Positions 38,401-51,941 of a stretch of DNA of 64,000 nucleotides are shown piece after piece. The DNA is from Hoplostethus atlanticus. Lineage: Eukaryota > Chordata > Actinopteri > Trachichthyiformes > Trachichthyidae. Each line of letters begins with the position of its first letter. Position 1 is the stretch's first letter. Under the pieces are notes generated by a model. It saw only the letters and a program-made list of their open reading frames with translations, was not told the origin of the DNA and made no database searches. A program made the translations under genes and the position numbers. The stretch lies in the NCBI GenBank assembly GCA_034670405.1, contig JAXDDX010000001.1, forward strand, positions 1,941,001-2,005,000. Reading direction: 5' to 3'.

Positions 38401-41400
38401 TTTCAATTTATATCCTTTTACTCCATGAACCTGGAACAAAAAAAGGGTATGCACACTTTTTACACATAAAGATTTTACCCCCAGTAAACAGCATCTCTCT
38501 CACCTCCACTTTCTCCACCACCTGCTTGCCGAAGGAGCAGACCTTGGTGGATGAGGTGATAATCATGTTCTCAGAGCTCTCATACTGACTGGAAACACCG
38601 TAGAAGAAGCTGCTGTCATCCTGCAGGTTGACACTAAGGTCCGCCTAGAGGCAAGAGAGACAGACGACATGTGGCAACTGCTGGTCAAAACACCAGTCTG
38701 ACCAAATGGATCCAGGATGGGTTGAGCAGCCTGGCAGCAGGGAAAAGCATGGTGGCATCTTATGAACTGTAATTCATCTTATCAGACATACCCCCTTAAC
38801 TGGACACACATCACATCAGCTGACACTACACTGCTGCGGATGCTCTTGAGGATATACCAGATCAATTCCATCCCATCATGCTAGGTTCTTCTTTCCTGCT
38901 CACAGGTTTGATCTTGAGGAACACGTGTCTCAGCTCGATGAAGACGTATTACTGAGAGTGTGACGGCTCAACAAACCCTGCAAGTGATTCGCTGTAAAGC
39001 CAAGTAACATCCAATAGCCAGACTCTTGTTGACCTAGTATAAGGCTGTCAATCCAGCCTCAACATTCCCAAGATGCTGTGTGTGTGTGTGTGTGTGTGTG
39101 TGGTCTAGACTCAAGTTTCTTCATCATCAGGTAGATGCCGGTTCAGCCATTTCTAATACTCCCACTAGTTCAAGTTTGAAATGAGGCTGGTGTAATCTGA
39201 TCTTAGATCAGGCTGAGGTGCCATGTCCTTCATCAGACAGCTGGGCTGCTTTACCTTTTCCCCTGTCAGGCCCTTGTCTCCTAATGGGCCATTGAGACAA
39301 CACTCAGCCTCTCCTCATCTCTTCATCACCCCCTTCATCTTCATCCCTGGCTCCTGTAATTCCTCTATTTGTCTTCATCCCTCGGGCCCGGTGACCCTCC
39401 CCGAACCACCGTTCCCTGCTTCCCTAACGGCCTGCGAGGGAATTCATCCAATTACAATCAACAGCACGCAATTGGCTGATTAGATCATGGTGGGCTGGCT
39501 GGCTGTGTAACAATTTAGCAGGGCCGGCTCAAATCGGATTCCCTGGGCACTTCAAAGGCGTGAGACAATCCGTTAGGACAGGGCCACAGGCGCTGGGAGG
39601 GGGTGAGGGGGAAGGTGGGGAGCGGGGCAGGACAGCCAGTGGCCGACAGGGGGGTTTGCTGGAAATTCAATCTAGAATGCCATAGCTTTGGAGGCAAGCC
39701 AGCCGCCTGTCATCGTCGCCATGCCAACCTGCGCCTCAGGACAACCCCGAGTCATGACCTGCCAGAAGCCTGCGTCACAGCGGTAACATCAAATAGGCTT
39801 CTCCCGTCTTTTACAATGGCGTAAATAAGGTTAGCATATTTTCAGATGTGTTGAGGATTTCATTTTCCTTATTTGTATGGCCCTGAGCATCTTCGCTGTT
39901 TGTTTCCGGAACAGGTGTTGAAATGCCCAGCTGTTTTGTTGCATTTCTGCGTTCGGTCATGGATGCCTTGAGAATCGGAGGACCCCCTTGGGACAAGATA
40001 TGATAAGATGAGCGGGCTGAGAGGGGGCAGTGTTATGAGCTTGTTTTCCTCTAGTGGGAGTTGCATGTCATGACTGCTGGAGTCCACGGGGCTCTGACAT
40101 GAATGAGGAGAGAAATGCCCCATTGATGAATGACATGTTGGATCCATGCAGCCCCTATCTCTTGTTCACACTCTCTATGTCCCTCTCTCACTCTCTCTTT
40201 CGTTATGATATATGGTTGGGCTGATCTCCCCCTCCTTCCCCTCACCCCTGCATCAAATGCCATGGCTCTCACCAGCTGCTTCTTCCCCGGGACTGGAGAT
40301 GACTGCTTCCAATAGGGTGTCACTCACCAAAGTCTTTTATCCCTCCACAATAAATAATGTGGCAGTCGGGACCATGTGAGAAGGCTAATGCCTCACATAC
40401 AAGGCCTTCTGAGGGCATGATATGGCAAGGGGGCACTTTGAACGTGACATTCACAGTCTTTGAAGCATGAAAGCGGAGCAGTAGTGGAAACTATGCTAAA
40501 CGCATGACATTTTTTTTGACGTGCTGGAGCCAATAACGCCTTCAATTAATCATTTCTGTAGTTATTATTTCATCGCTGCCTGCACTGGCATTTTCCCAGG
40601 CGAGTAGTTCACGCAACCTGGACTCAGTTAGCTTAGCTGTTGTAGGGCGTTAGCTAACATCTAGCAACTTAGCTAGTTACTTTTCATTGAATTCCTAGCC
40701 CAGTTAGCTAGCTAACAGACTGCTGAGCTAACATGCTATAGCAGCTAAATTAACTGAGTTGAGCTACTTGCTGGCCAATGCACTTGGTGATAGTAATAAC
40801 TACAGAAATGCTCTGATTGGCTGAGGGAGTTGTTGGTACAGCACGTCAAAACAACTTTGAGTTGTTACCATTGCTAGGGGATTAATTCCCTGTACATCTC
40901 AATGGGCAGAGTATGGTATTAACACTGCCAGGGTTAGGGATTCCCATTTCACAAGATGTATGGTACTTTAAAGGGGTCATATTATGGAAAACGGGTTATC
41001 AGGTTATCGTTGACCCAAGTAGCAGAGAAAATATGAAATCTGGAAGTCAACCCCTTTTTCTGTATTTTCCTTTTTCCAAAAACGGTGCCAAATTGGGCCA
41101 AAAACAGGCCGTTTCAGAAAGTAGCCCCTTTAGACGTCATAACGGGCGTTTCTTAACATAATCCAACCCCTCTCAGAGCATGCCCACGCCCAGGTGAACA
41201 ACCAATCCCATTTACCTCGTCTCAAAATGCAGCTCTCGGCAGTGCCGCAAGCCGTTGCTTATGGTGCATTCCATTATACTCGGAAATCGATAATTCCGAG
41301 TCGGTATTCCTAACTTCCAATCTAAATGTGTTCCAGTGCATCTGCTCGGGAAAACATAATCGCCCGCAGCAAACTCATGTTTGTATGGCAAGTCTCAGAA

Positions 41401-42892
41401 TGTTACAAGCATCTAAACTCAACATCAACTACTACAGCGCTATTAGTGAATAGAATTGGCGCATATCACATTCGGACGCCGTTTTTTCCGAGTACACTGG
41501 AATGCACCATTACTTTGCGACCAGTGAAGCTAAAACAACAACATATCTATGGCGAATAGGTTGCAAATAGGTTGCATCCAATAATATATTGGCTAACTAG
41601 CTCAACAAAATTGTCAATCCTAGCTTGTCTGCAAGTTGTATTCAATAAGCTTATGGACATGAGCCATAAATAGACCGGCTACAGCAGAGAGTGTCGCTCA
41701 CACACCCACATACACAAAACAAACAATATTACACAGAATTGTTATCATTGAGAAACTAAGTGGAACCGCCTCAGCTGCCTCTTCCTATTCTGGGTCAGAC
41801 TCCGGCTCAAACATGTACGGTCTCAGTGTTGGTTCTGGAGCGGCCGCCATGGTTATGGTAGATTTCTGCGTCAAGCTTATTTGTTTACCTTGAGCAGCAT
41901 GGGCGCTCTGCTCTCCGCCTCCGCCAGGCAATTGCGTGGAGGTTACATACAACCTCCACGCCCTCAAAACAATATTTTTTTTGATATCGACTTCAAAAAC
42001 ATCTTGTCAAGACCCCTGGAAACAGTTTTAAATAGCCCAAAATGAGTAAAATACCCCCCCTTTAATTGTAATTGGTAATTGTCTAAATTGTATTTTTTTA
42101 GCAACATCTTTGGAGATAAGTGCTCATTACTGTGGTATTTTTGCACTGCACTTCCAAGAGATCAAATCAAACAGTGTGGCCAGTCTTTTTCCTGTTGACG
42201 AAGTTTGAGTTTCTGTAGGTGGCGCTCTTTTCTTTGTCTGTTCAGCCACGGTGGCATTCACTAGTCATGCTAACTACCAAAGTTCTTCTTCTAATTATTC
42301 CTAAGAGAGTAGTTTCTATGAAAATGTCGGGCGTTATTACTTTAAGTCTCTTGGTTTGTATGTAGAGAGAAGTAGCGTGAGGAAAAGAGGAGCGTGTGGA
42401 TGTAAAAATGTGATGATGTAAGTGTGTACGTGTGGTGCATGATGCAAATACCAAAGGTCTTGTCCTGAGGTGAAGCGAGGTGGCCAGATCGCATTAGGTG
42501 GACAAAGTGGACGCATCTAATTACACCCTCTCCATCTCACCCCACACACACACACACACACACACACTCCCCTTTTCTCTCTCTCAGTCTCTTTCTTGTC
42601 CCATTCCTATTCATCTTACCGACCTGCATATCTCCTCTCTTATCAAGGATGTATTTATTCCCTAGTCTACCGCTTAAATTGGATTTCTCATCCTCTCTTC
42701 CTCTCTCTCTCTATGTAGGGGTGAGTTGGGGGTGGTGGGGTAGTGTGTTTATGTGTGTGTATGAGGGGGGGTTATTCTATAAATAAGTGGGGTGTGTGTG
42801 GGCTGGGCTCAGTCTAATAGCAAGGGGACAGGTGCCCGGGCTCGCATTTCCCTAGTGAAAGATCAGCCCTGCCACTCTCCCCAAGGCTGCTG

Positions 42893-42924
<32 letters not shown>

Positions 42925-45900
42925 CATAGAGATATATACATATACCCACACAAAATGCATGCTTCGCTGCATTACCATCTTTGCCAACAGATAAACCACA
43001 TTCAGGCCTCAGGATCAATGACTTTCCATTCGTTCTATCCCTAAATCACCCCTAAGTTCCTTTAACTCCAATACTTAAGCTATCCCAACACAGTTAACAC
43101 CGCGAGGCCATTAACAGCCAACAGGTGCTGCAAAACATTAACAACAGTATCCACTGTACTCTCGATTCACCTTCATGACTTGGGGAGGATTACATTGCAT
43201 TGATGGTGTGTGAAACATACCTGACGTATCAGCTCTGAACTTAGCTGAACTTAATTAAAGTGGAATTGAACTGAACTGAACTGAGCTGAGTTGAAATTAA
43301 TTTAATTAAGTTGAGTTTAAATTAAATGAATTGGATTTAATTGAGTTCAGCTGGATTTAACTGAATTTAATCCTATTGAACTGAACTGAACTGAATTGAA
43401 TTGAATCCTACTGAACTGAACTGAACTGAATTGAATTGAATCCTACTGAACTGAACTGAACTGAATTGAATCCTACTGAACTGAACTGAACTGAATTGAA
43501 TTGAATTGAATCCTACTGAACTGAACTGAACTGAATTGAATCCTACTGAACTGAACTGAACTGAATTGAATTGAATCCTACTGAACTGAACTGAACTGAA
43601 TTGAATCCTACTGAACTGAACTGAACTGAACTGAATTGAATTGAATCCTACTGAACTGAACTTAATTGAACTGAATTGAATTGAATCCTATTGAACTGAG
43701 TTGAATTGAACTGAACAGAACTGAACTGTTGAGTTCAGAACTAAACTGAACTGAACTGAACTGAACTGAACTCAGCTCAGCTCAGCTCAGCTCAACTCAG
43801 CTCAACTCAACTCAACTCAACTCAACTGGGCTTCCTCTGACAAAAAAACTGTACAGCCTTACCCAGAACTTGACGAGGAAGAAAGCGTTGTGCGGCCCTT
43901 TGTCAAACAGTTCCTTCAAGCCTCCCTTCTTCTCCGGGAACTTGTCGTAGATCTGCCTGATGTCCACCGCCTCCAGATAGGGGTCGCTGTAGCTGGGATT
44001 GGACTGGCCGATGTGCACAAACAGGTGCTTGTTGAACTAGAGACAGAAGTGACTGTCAAGAGATGACTGGAGCCAAAATTTCAGCTGGCCATTTTGCTAA
44101 ATGGCTATCAACCAGGGGTACTGCTAGGAACTCTAGGCCCTCTGACAAGATGTCACACTGGGCCCTCCACCCCAATGCATCTTATTTACTACAGTATCCC
44201 TGTGGTCCCCATGGTCCCCCGTGGTCATGACCTTTTACCATGTGTACTAGTTCTCTGTGCTCTGATACAGGACCCTTTGGGAATCTTTCATCGTATGGGT
44301 TGTTTACCTTTCCAAAGGGTCCTGTCCTGCTCTATTGAGTTTTCCCCCTACGAAAGTCTGCAAGCTCTATAAGGATGTTTTTGGATTTTTGTTCACAGCC
44401 CCCCCCTGGAGAAAACTGCACCAGCCGCCACTGGGTTGTATCACAATTGTGTTATATCTCTTGACAAATATTCACTCAGGTTTTGTGTGTATAACCCAAG
44501 GGAATCATGGATCGGGGCACAGTTGCCAGTCTACTCACAGCCTCTGGGTCCTGAGGTTGCTCCAGGAAAGCGGAGAACTCCAGCATGCGGAGCTTGGAGC
44601 TGGCGATACATCTACCCTGCCAGGGAGGGGTGCCAGGCGACATGGACAGCCCTGCCGTGCTTTCATAACCTGGAGGCGCAAGGGCAGAGTGTGTGTCGGC
44701 ATGAATGTGCGCGTTTGCGTGTGAACTGAAACTGGAAAAAAATGCTGCGAGATTACAGCTTTTTCTGTGAGTGTTGCGTGAGCTCCTCATGACAAGCTGC
44801 ACTGTCTCATCACTCGGCCGGCGTGACAGCATGCTGTCAACACGCCGAGGGGAAAGCAAGAGTACCCACCTGTTATGGGAGGCGGGCCGGACGCTTGCAT
44901 GGCGTAACTCTGCTGGGAGAAGGGCTTAATGCTGGGGAGACGAGACAGACAAGGGAGGGACACACATGTTATAGACTCTCTCGCCCTCATGACCCCATCT
45001 TATACACTAATTGGACCCTCTGGAGACGCAGAGGGGAAAGTGATACAGCACGTGAAGCGGTATGCTGAATGTCAGACAGAGATCTTTCTTCTTAATTGCA
45101 CAGATCTGTTTTTAAATCAATCCATTGATTGAAATGTATATGCATTTATATACAGCATGTATAAACTAACCTCACCACATTGAAATGAATTGATACATAA
45201 AATACCATAAAGCCCCATTCGGACGGGATTAGTTTCTCTAGGGGAGGTCAGGTAATTCAATTTATTACAGCGCTATTCAGTCATTTTAATCCCGTCCGGA
45301 ACGGCCATGTCAGTGAGTTTCTCCGTCCTACCCCAGCAATAATTCCGGCCCCAAATACCTACTGTTTTTCAGCAAACTCACGGGTGCACTGATAATTTTA
45401 GTACCGTCCGGATAGACATCTTGGTAATTTGAGATATATATCACAGAGTTCGCAGGCTGTTTAGAACATGAATTCTGGCGGGTATTCTACTTCCTGGTGC
45501 GATGATCTTTTGCGCGCAATAGATAGCCTACCCTACCATATCGCCAGCTGTCATTTTATCGGTTTGAAACGGAAGCACTCGAGGAGGCTTTTGCTCTCTT
45601 GAATGAGATGAACGTACATGAATACAACGTTAGTGCTCCTGCTTGGGAGCCCATGAGAAGGCGGAAGATTAGAAGAGGCAGGTCCCGCAAACCTGCTTCG
45701 TTGGGCTGTTATAATGACGGCGGCCGGTAAGCGCTCCTTCTAGTCGTTCTGCTTCTGCTTTTTGTAACTGGAACAGGGGAATGGGAATGTTTACGCGAGT
45801 GACGTAAACATCCGGGTACGTCCGACAATTACGTTCCTCCGTCTGTAAATTTTAATCGCGTCCGGATCGATGACTGAAATTACCGAGGAGCCATGCAAAT

Positions 45901-46613
45901 GTTTTATTACCCACGTTACCCTGTAAAACTAATCCCGTCCGAATGGGGTTTATTATGAGAGAAAGTTACTTACTCTTCAGGACCTCCGGGCTGTCCTGGA
46001 AGTGCCCCATGCCAAAACTGGGAAGTAAAGGAATGAATACAAACTCTATTATACACACTGGCACCATAACACTATTTTTCATACATAATGGATGTTTGTT
46101 CTGCAGATCACCAGCTCAGTAGCACCACTGATCTAGAGCTCAGGGGCATCATTAATAAAAGAACAACTATATATGGGCCGAAGATGTGATTTATGAGAAT
46201 TTCAACTTGATGCCCTGTGGTTTCAATTGAATTTTTTTTTGGGACATATAAAAAGTAATCCAAGGTATAAATCCCATTAAATTAACTTTAAATATGTTGT
46301 TTTATCCTTTCAAATGTTGGAAAATATACTCATAGGATGAAGGACATTGTTATAAATGTGGCCCCAGCTCAGCCTTTCAGCCTTTGATATGAATAAGGTG
46401 GTGAAGGGAACACTGATCCTATATTAAAACTCCTCCTTGAAGATATGACAAATGTGGGAATGCATGTGAGTGCACAGACTCACCCCAGTGGGGTAGGCTG
46501 GCCTAGACAGGCCCTGGAGAGCCATCTTGTTTTGGAAGGCCGTGGCTGAGATGATCTGGGCTGAGGACATGGTGGCCATACTCTGGAGGGCCTTGTCTTT
46601 GGCGGCCTGGTCC

Positions 46614-46653
<40 letters not shown>

Positions 46654-47987
46654 CAGACAGAGTTAGGAAAAGGGTGAGTGCTCCTCAGACTCCATTTAAG
46701 TCAGCGCCCCACTTCACCAGTAACACAAGTAGAGCCCTAAATGGGAAATGAAGGGCTGAAGCCAGCTTGCATCATCGCTGTATCCCTGCCAGGCAGAGGG
46801 CTGGAGAGAAGGTGATACTGCAGTCAAGGGCCTTTAGGTCAAGAGTTAAGTTTATTGCTTTGGCAGGGGCAAGCCAGTGTTGACAACTGGCTTCTGTTAG
46901 AGGTCATTTTGGAAGACAAGGCAGGCAACAGGCTGATATGTCAATAAGCTAATGCTAATGGTAACAAAAATGCCTAATGCTAATATGAACAAAAAGAGTT
47001 TGCATGGCAGACAGTATAAAAAAGTGTATTTCCTATCTACAATAAACTGATATCCCTCTTGTCTTTAAATCCACTACTTCAGCAGTTTCCAACTACAAGC
47101 ACTTGCCGCCCAGCCCTAATGGGCAAGGCCACACGGTGCATTCTTCCTCCTAGAACTGGCCAACACAAGGGCATAGCTGAAATATGGGGGGGTACATGTG
47201 GTAGGGAGCTCAGTTACACCAAAGACGTATTTAAAAAGGGCCTGTCAGAGAGACCAACCCTGTGACCGATGCCGGGCCCTGCCAGCTGAACCCTCATGGC
47301 CACCGTCCAAGATGACGGGGAGTCCTGTTGCCTGCTGTGAGTGTGTGTCCCTGTGTGTCTGTGTGCAGGCGGATGAGAAACGTAAACTGAGAAAGTACTG
47401 GGGGGGGGGCAGGGATGTGTAAGCTCTCGCCCTGCCGCACAGGAAAACTTTTATTGAGACTCACCGAATGTAATGCCTGGGAGGAATAATACAAAGATGA
47501 AATTGTTTCCTGACAATTGCATTTGGTTCATTTTGCTCGTAATGGTGCGCGGCAAGCCCCAGGCATGCTGAAATGTATTCACATTTCATTGAAACGTGTC
47601 ATGTGCACTGAGCACGCCATTTAAAATCAGCATCAATTAGGGGGTGCAATTAAAATATCCACTCTCTTCTTCCGTCCCTTTGTGTTGATGGAATTTGAAG
47701 ACATGGCAGCACAAAGACCGTGGATATTGAAATACCTTTCGCAGAAGATGAAGCTTCATTATGAGATGGAATAATATGGGGTAAAATATGGGGTACTTCC
47801 AGCCTGCACCTGTTCAACTTTGCCTGTCTAAAAACCTCTATGAATCAATACCAGATATAATCCTCAAACAGTAATAACATCCTAAATGCACAGCAAACAC
47901 AGTTTATGGTAGTGTGAATATAAGTGGAACAAAATCAGTGCAGTATTTGGAATTATTAATATAATAAATAAGTCCACAAAATATTTT

Positions 47988-48049
<62 letters not shown>

Positions 48050-51000
48050 CCGACTGAATCCAACAGGCACCAGTCAGTGTATGTAGGTAAGCAGGTGGAG
48101 ATTGACTCACGTGGCGTACCTTCAGCTTCACCTGAATCTCCCTGGCCTTCCGTCGCGCTAGAACCTGGATATGACTGGACACCTGAAGGACGCAGACAGT
48201 AGACAACACAGCAAGTTATGCAATGCATTTATATGGTTCTGTATGGCTAAGCTGGTAGAGCATGAACCAAACACCACTGTGGGGTTCAACGGCGCCATAG
48301 AAGGATATGCAGTGTGGGCCATTCAGCCAACTTTCATTTTTTTCATTTTCATTTTCTTTCAAGTTATTAATTCTCAAAGTCATTTTACAACAGAGACAGT
48401 CAAATATGTAATCTGAAAACATGCCGTTTGGATTAAATCTTGACTTGATTTTTCAAGGCCAATATCGATATTTTTGGATTCAAGATGTTAAGTGAGATTT
48501 TATGCTGAAATGTAATATAATTTTCATGACATGAAACTCCAAGGAGTCAGTGTTTCCCCCAGAATTGTATTCTTGGCGGCGTGGAAAAGACCCTGAAACA
48601 GCATTAATACCATCATGGGACACAAAGGGGAGTTAGCAGCTCTTCAAGGCAGGGTGACGTATAGATAAAAGGAAATCAAATCTCATTGCAGGTTTCTGTT
48701 TTTATGTAGTCATGATCAGGGAGGAACTTCCATCACATTGGGGGTGGATGACATGATCCAATATCAGCAAACTGATATGTCTAGTAGTAGAGGGGAAGTT
48801 TGTACTGTTTTTTCCACCTCACCATTTGTATGTGTACATTATGGATTGACAATGCATTACAGACACAATCTGATCATTCATTTCAGTACTAAAAGCTACA
48901 AGATACTGCTAATGTTCTCTATCAGAACATCACTGTATTGAATTGTCTTATTGTCAACTGATGCTGAACCAGCAGGTGTCCCTCCAACCCTCCCCCCAGG
49001 TCCCCCACCATCCCTCCTCTCTTTCCATTCCCACACTATCCCTGCCAGATGACTTAGCGGGGACTCTTTCTCTACACATCTATCATTGCCCATACATCAG
49101 CCCTTCCATATCGGATACCATAGTGCAGATAGGGTTCCAAATCCCTCGCCCTGGTCCTGCCTCTCTCTCTCTCTCTCTCTCTCCCGCCCGGACCACCATA
49201 TTCCCCAGCTTCTTTCCCCCCCTCTAACAAGCACCAGATCCATGAGGTGGTGAAGAAACAACACCGACATACGATCCTATAGCATCTGTGTGTTGGGCCC
49301 TGTCCCTAAATCAATCGTCATGCCCAGTCCTAAACACTGGCTCATATCAACCAGTGTGTGTGTGTGTGTGTGTTCGGGAGGGGGAGGCAAAAGCAGCATT
49401 TATTGCTGTCATTAGGCCCTCTTTCTCGCCATGTGTGTCTTTTTCAGGCCTTGACTGACAAGATCATGGGTGCCCGTGGGTGTTGAGGCGTAACGGGAAG
49501 GATTCAAAATTAGAGGCTGTTAGAGTAAGTAAGAACTCACCTGCTTCCTGGTCCGCGTCTTCCCCGTGCGGAGCTTGATGTACCGTGCGATCAGCTCATT
49601 CCGTCCTGTAAGAATCCAGAAAAAGACTCGTTTGAAATATACCTGACGTCGAAATTCATGTCGCGTTTTTCCATTTGAACCCCGGAAAAGCCCTCAGAGA
49701 CTCAAATCAAATACACGAAAATAAGTAATGGGTGTATTTTACAAAACCTGAGCATGTTTCGGTGTTTTTGTTGTTATACTGACGAAACCCTACAGTATAT
49801 ATAGGAGCAGAGCAGAAGTCCTGGACATGATAAGTGAACTGGAAGTGGGGGGCGGGAGGGTGGTCGATGGTGTGGAGGAATTAAAATGTTTACCGAAGCT
49901 AATTTTTAACTCCTCATCAGGGAGCAAGCTCTGCATGCTTGGCTGGCCTGGCCAAATCAAGAGGCAGACGTGGGAGTGATGGGGGAATGTGTACATGTAT
50001 TTCTGTGCACGTATTTATACCGACAGTGTGTGTGGCCCTCGCTTCAAAGTCACTCTGCACAATAGTGTCAGCGTAATTAAATGCCTAAGATGTGTGTGTG
50101 TGTGTGTGTGCTTGTGCATGTGTGTCTGTGTCATATTTACTGTATATGAACAGTTTGCACGCACGCGTACACACATAAGTGCGCAAACACACTTGCACAT
50201 GTGAGCCGAGCAAGAGTGTGGCTGTCAGGCGAGTGTAAGTAAATCACTGAGTAAGTATATACATCCGTCCATGTGTGAGTGCTTGCATCGGGCCCCCTGA
50301 GTGTACAGTCCACCCCGTATCCCTATAGTAAGTGCGTATCTGTGTGCTGCCGCTGTTGACAGACAGGTCACATTGGCAGAGCAGGTGGAGGGAGCAGCCA
50401 TGCGATCCCCGGAGCGGACTCAGGACACGCCACAGGCCAGTGACCATGGGGGCCCCAGTCCGGTGAGGCCGCCAGGCAGCTGGTGTGTGTCAATGTTTAT
50501 AGAATATGCCTTTACGCCTGCAGTAAATCTTGGGCTTGTTCCCTCCATCCAGAGTCTCTGGTTACAGGCCTAAGGCACCGGAGGGTAATGGTCAGAGGCC
50601 TCTCTCACCCCGCCTACGCCACCCCCCCCACCCCCCCCCCACCCCCCCCCACTCAATGGCAATATGGACAAAGAACACACATATAATGAGGCTGGTTCAG
50701 GACAATGTGGGGTCACAGGAACACGTGTCCCCAAATTAGTAAGAAAATGATTCTGACCTGGCTGGCTCTGTAATGCTGCCATATTACCAAGTCCCTGCAA
50801 TGTAAGCTGGACTGGATAAAAACAGACTTATTCAAGAAGATCTAATACTAGATCTAATACAAATCAATATACATATCAACGGATCTCCCACACACACACA
50901 CACAAAATACAAACAGAGTCATACAAGGGTTGACTTTGCACAACCTCTTAAACGCGGTCATTTTTCCCTCGGCACCACATCTCCATGTGAATTAACACAC

Positions 51001-51907
51001 AGATCAGTCACGACGTACAACCTGGAACAGACCCGTCACACTTTCCTCACATAGACGCTTCAGTCAGAAATCACGTCCCCAGAACCAGCCAATCAAATGA
51101 ACCCATTCTGGGAAAGACGAAACCTGAAGCCCGTCTGAATCCGCATCAGAAGCTCAGGCAGCCAATAAAAGTGATCAGATTCTGTGTGGAATGCAAAACA
51201 TTTCTGTCCAGTGTTCATAATATAATATAATATAATATAATATAATATAATATGTATAAAATATAATATAATATTTATATAATATATATATTTAATATAG
51301 TATAATATAATATAATATAATATAGTATAATATAATATAATACAGTATAATATAATATAATATAATACAGTATAATATAATATAATATAATATAATATAA
51401 TATAATATAATATTTATATATACTGTAAGTTGTATGTTGGATGTAGTCTTAATACTGTGTCATGATAATTCAATATAGATAAGTCAATAAGTCATTCCCA
51501 GTTAGATTTGTAATAAATGTTCCTTGAGGTTGCGTGTTGTCAGAAAAGTTAGCCTGCAGTGTTAAAAGTGTTAAACGTGTTACATGGTGGGGTGGGGGGG
51601 GGGGCACAGTCGTAACTTAAGAAGATTTGATTTTGCAATTTAATGTTCTGTAATTTTCTGTTCATGTTTCTGTGAATCAATGTTGATTGGGGGAGCAAAG
51701 GAGGGAAAAATGGTCAATGCGAGTCCTTGTGAAGTTTCAGGGCCCCGAAACATACACACAGACACACACACACACACACACACACACGCACGTGCGCACA
51801 CACACACAGCACAGTACCCAGCTGTAGATCTGCCTTTTGTGTCAGGCTTTTGTGGACTTAAACCCCTCTCTCCGTTGCCGTCTACTCTAGTGTATACACA
51901 CAGTCAA

Positions 51908-51941
<34 letters not shown>

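Larger units (their letters stand above)
38645..43862 (-). other. tead4 intron (5.2 kb)
   Basis: Holds a (GT)n at 39078-39101, a TTAA-flanked inverted-repeat element with an inner palindromic MITE (40968-42065), CA tracts at 42544-42566 and 42895-42920, and the pentanucleotide array at 43255-43825. The stretch 39480-40320 has little repeat character and is a candidate conserved non-coding region. Confidence 0.75.
44932..45973 (-). other. tead4 intron largely filled by an inverted-repeat transposon
   Basis: About 0.75 kb of this 1.04-kb intron is the element at 45207-45954. Nothing else was recognised. The introns at 44037-44538 and 46018-46483 hold nothing notable. Confidence 0.8.

Noticed and set aside
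45207-45954. CpG-rich stretch considered as an alternative tead4 promoter island
   Set aside because: The 20-bp perfect inverted termini show it is a transposon; CpG content probably reflects the element's own sequence.
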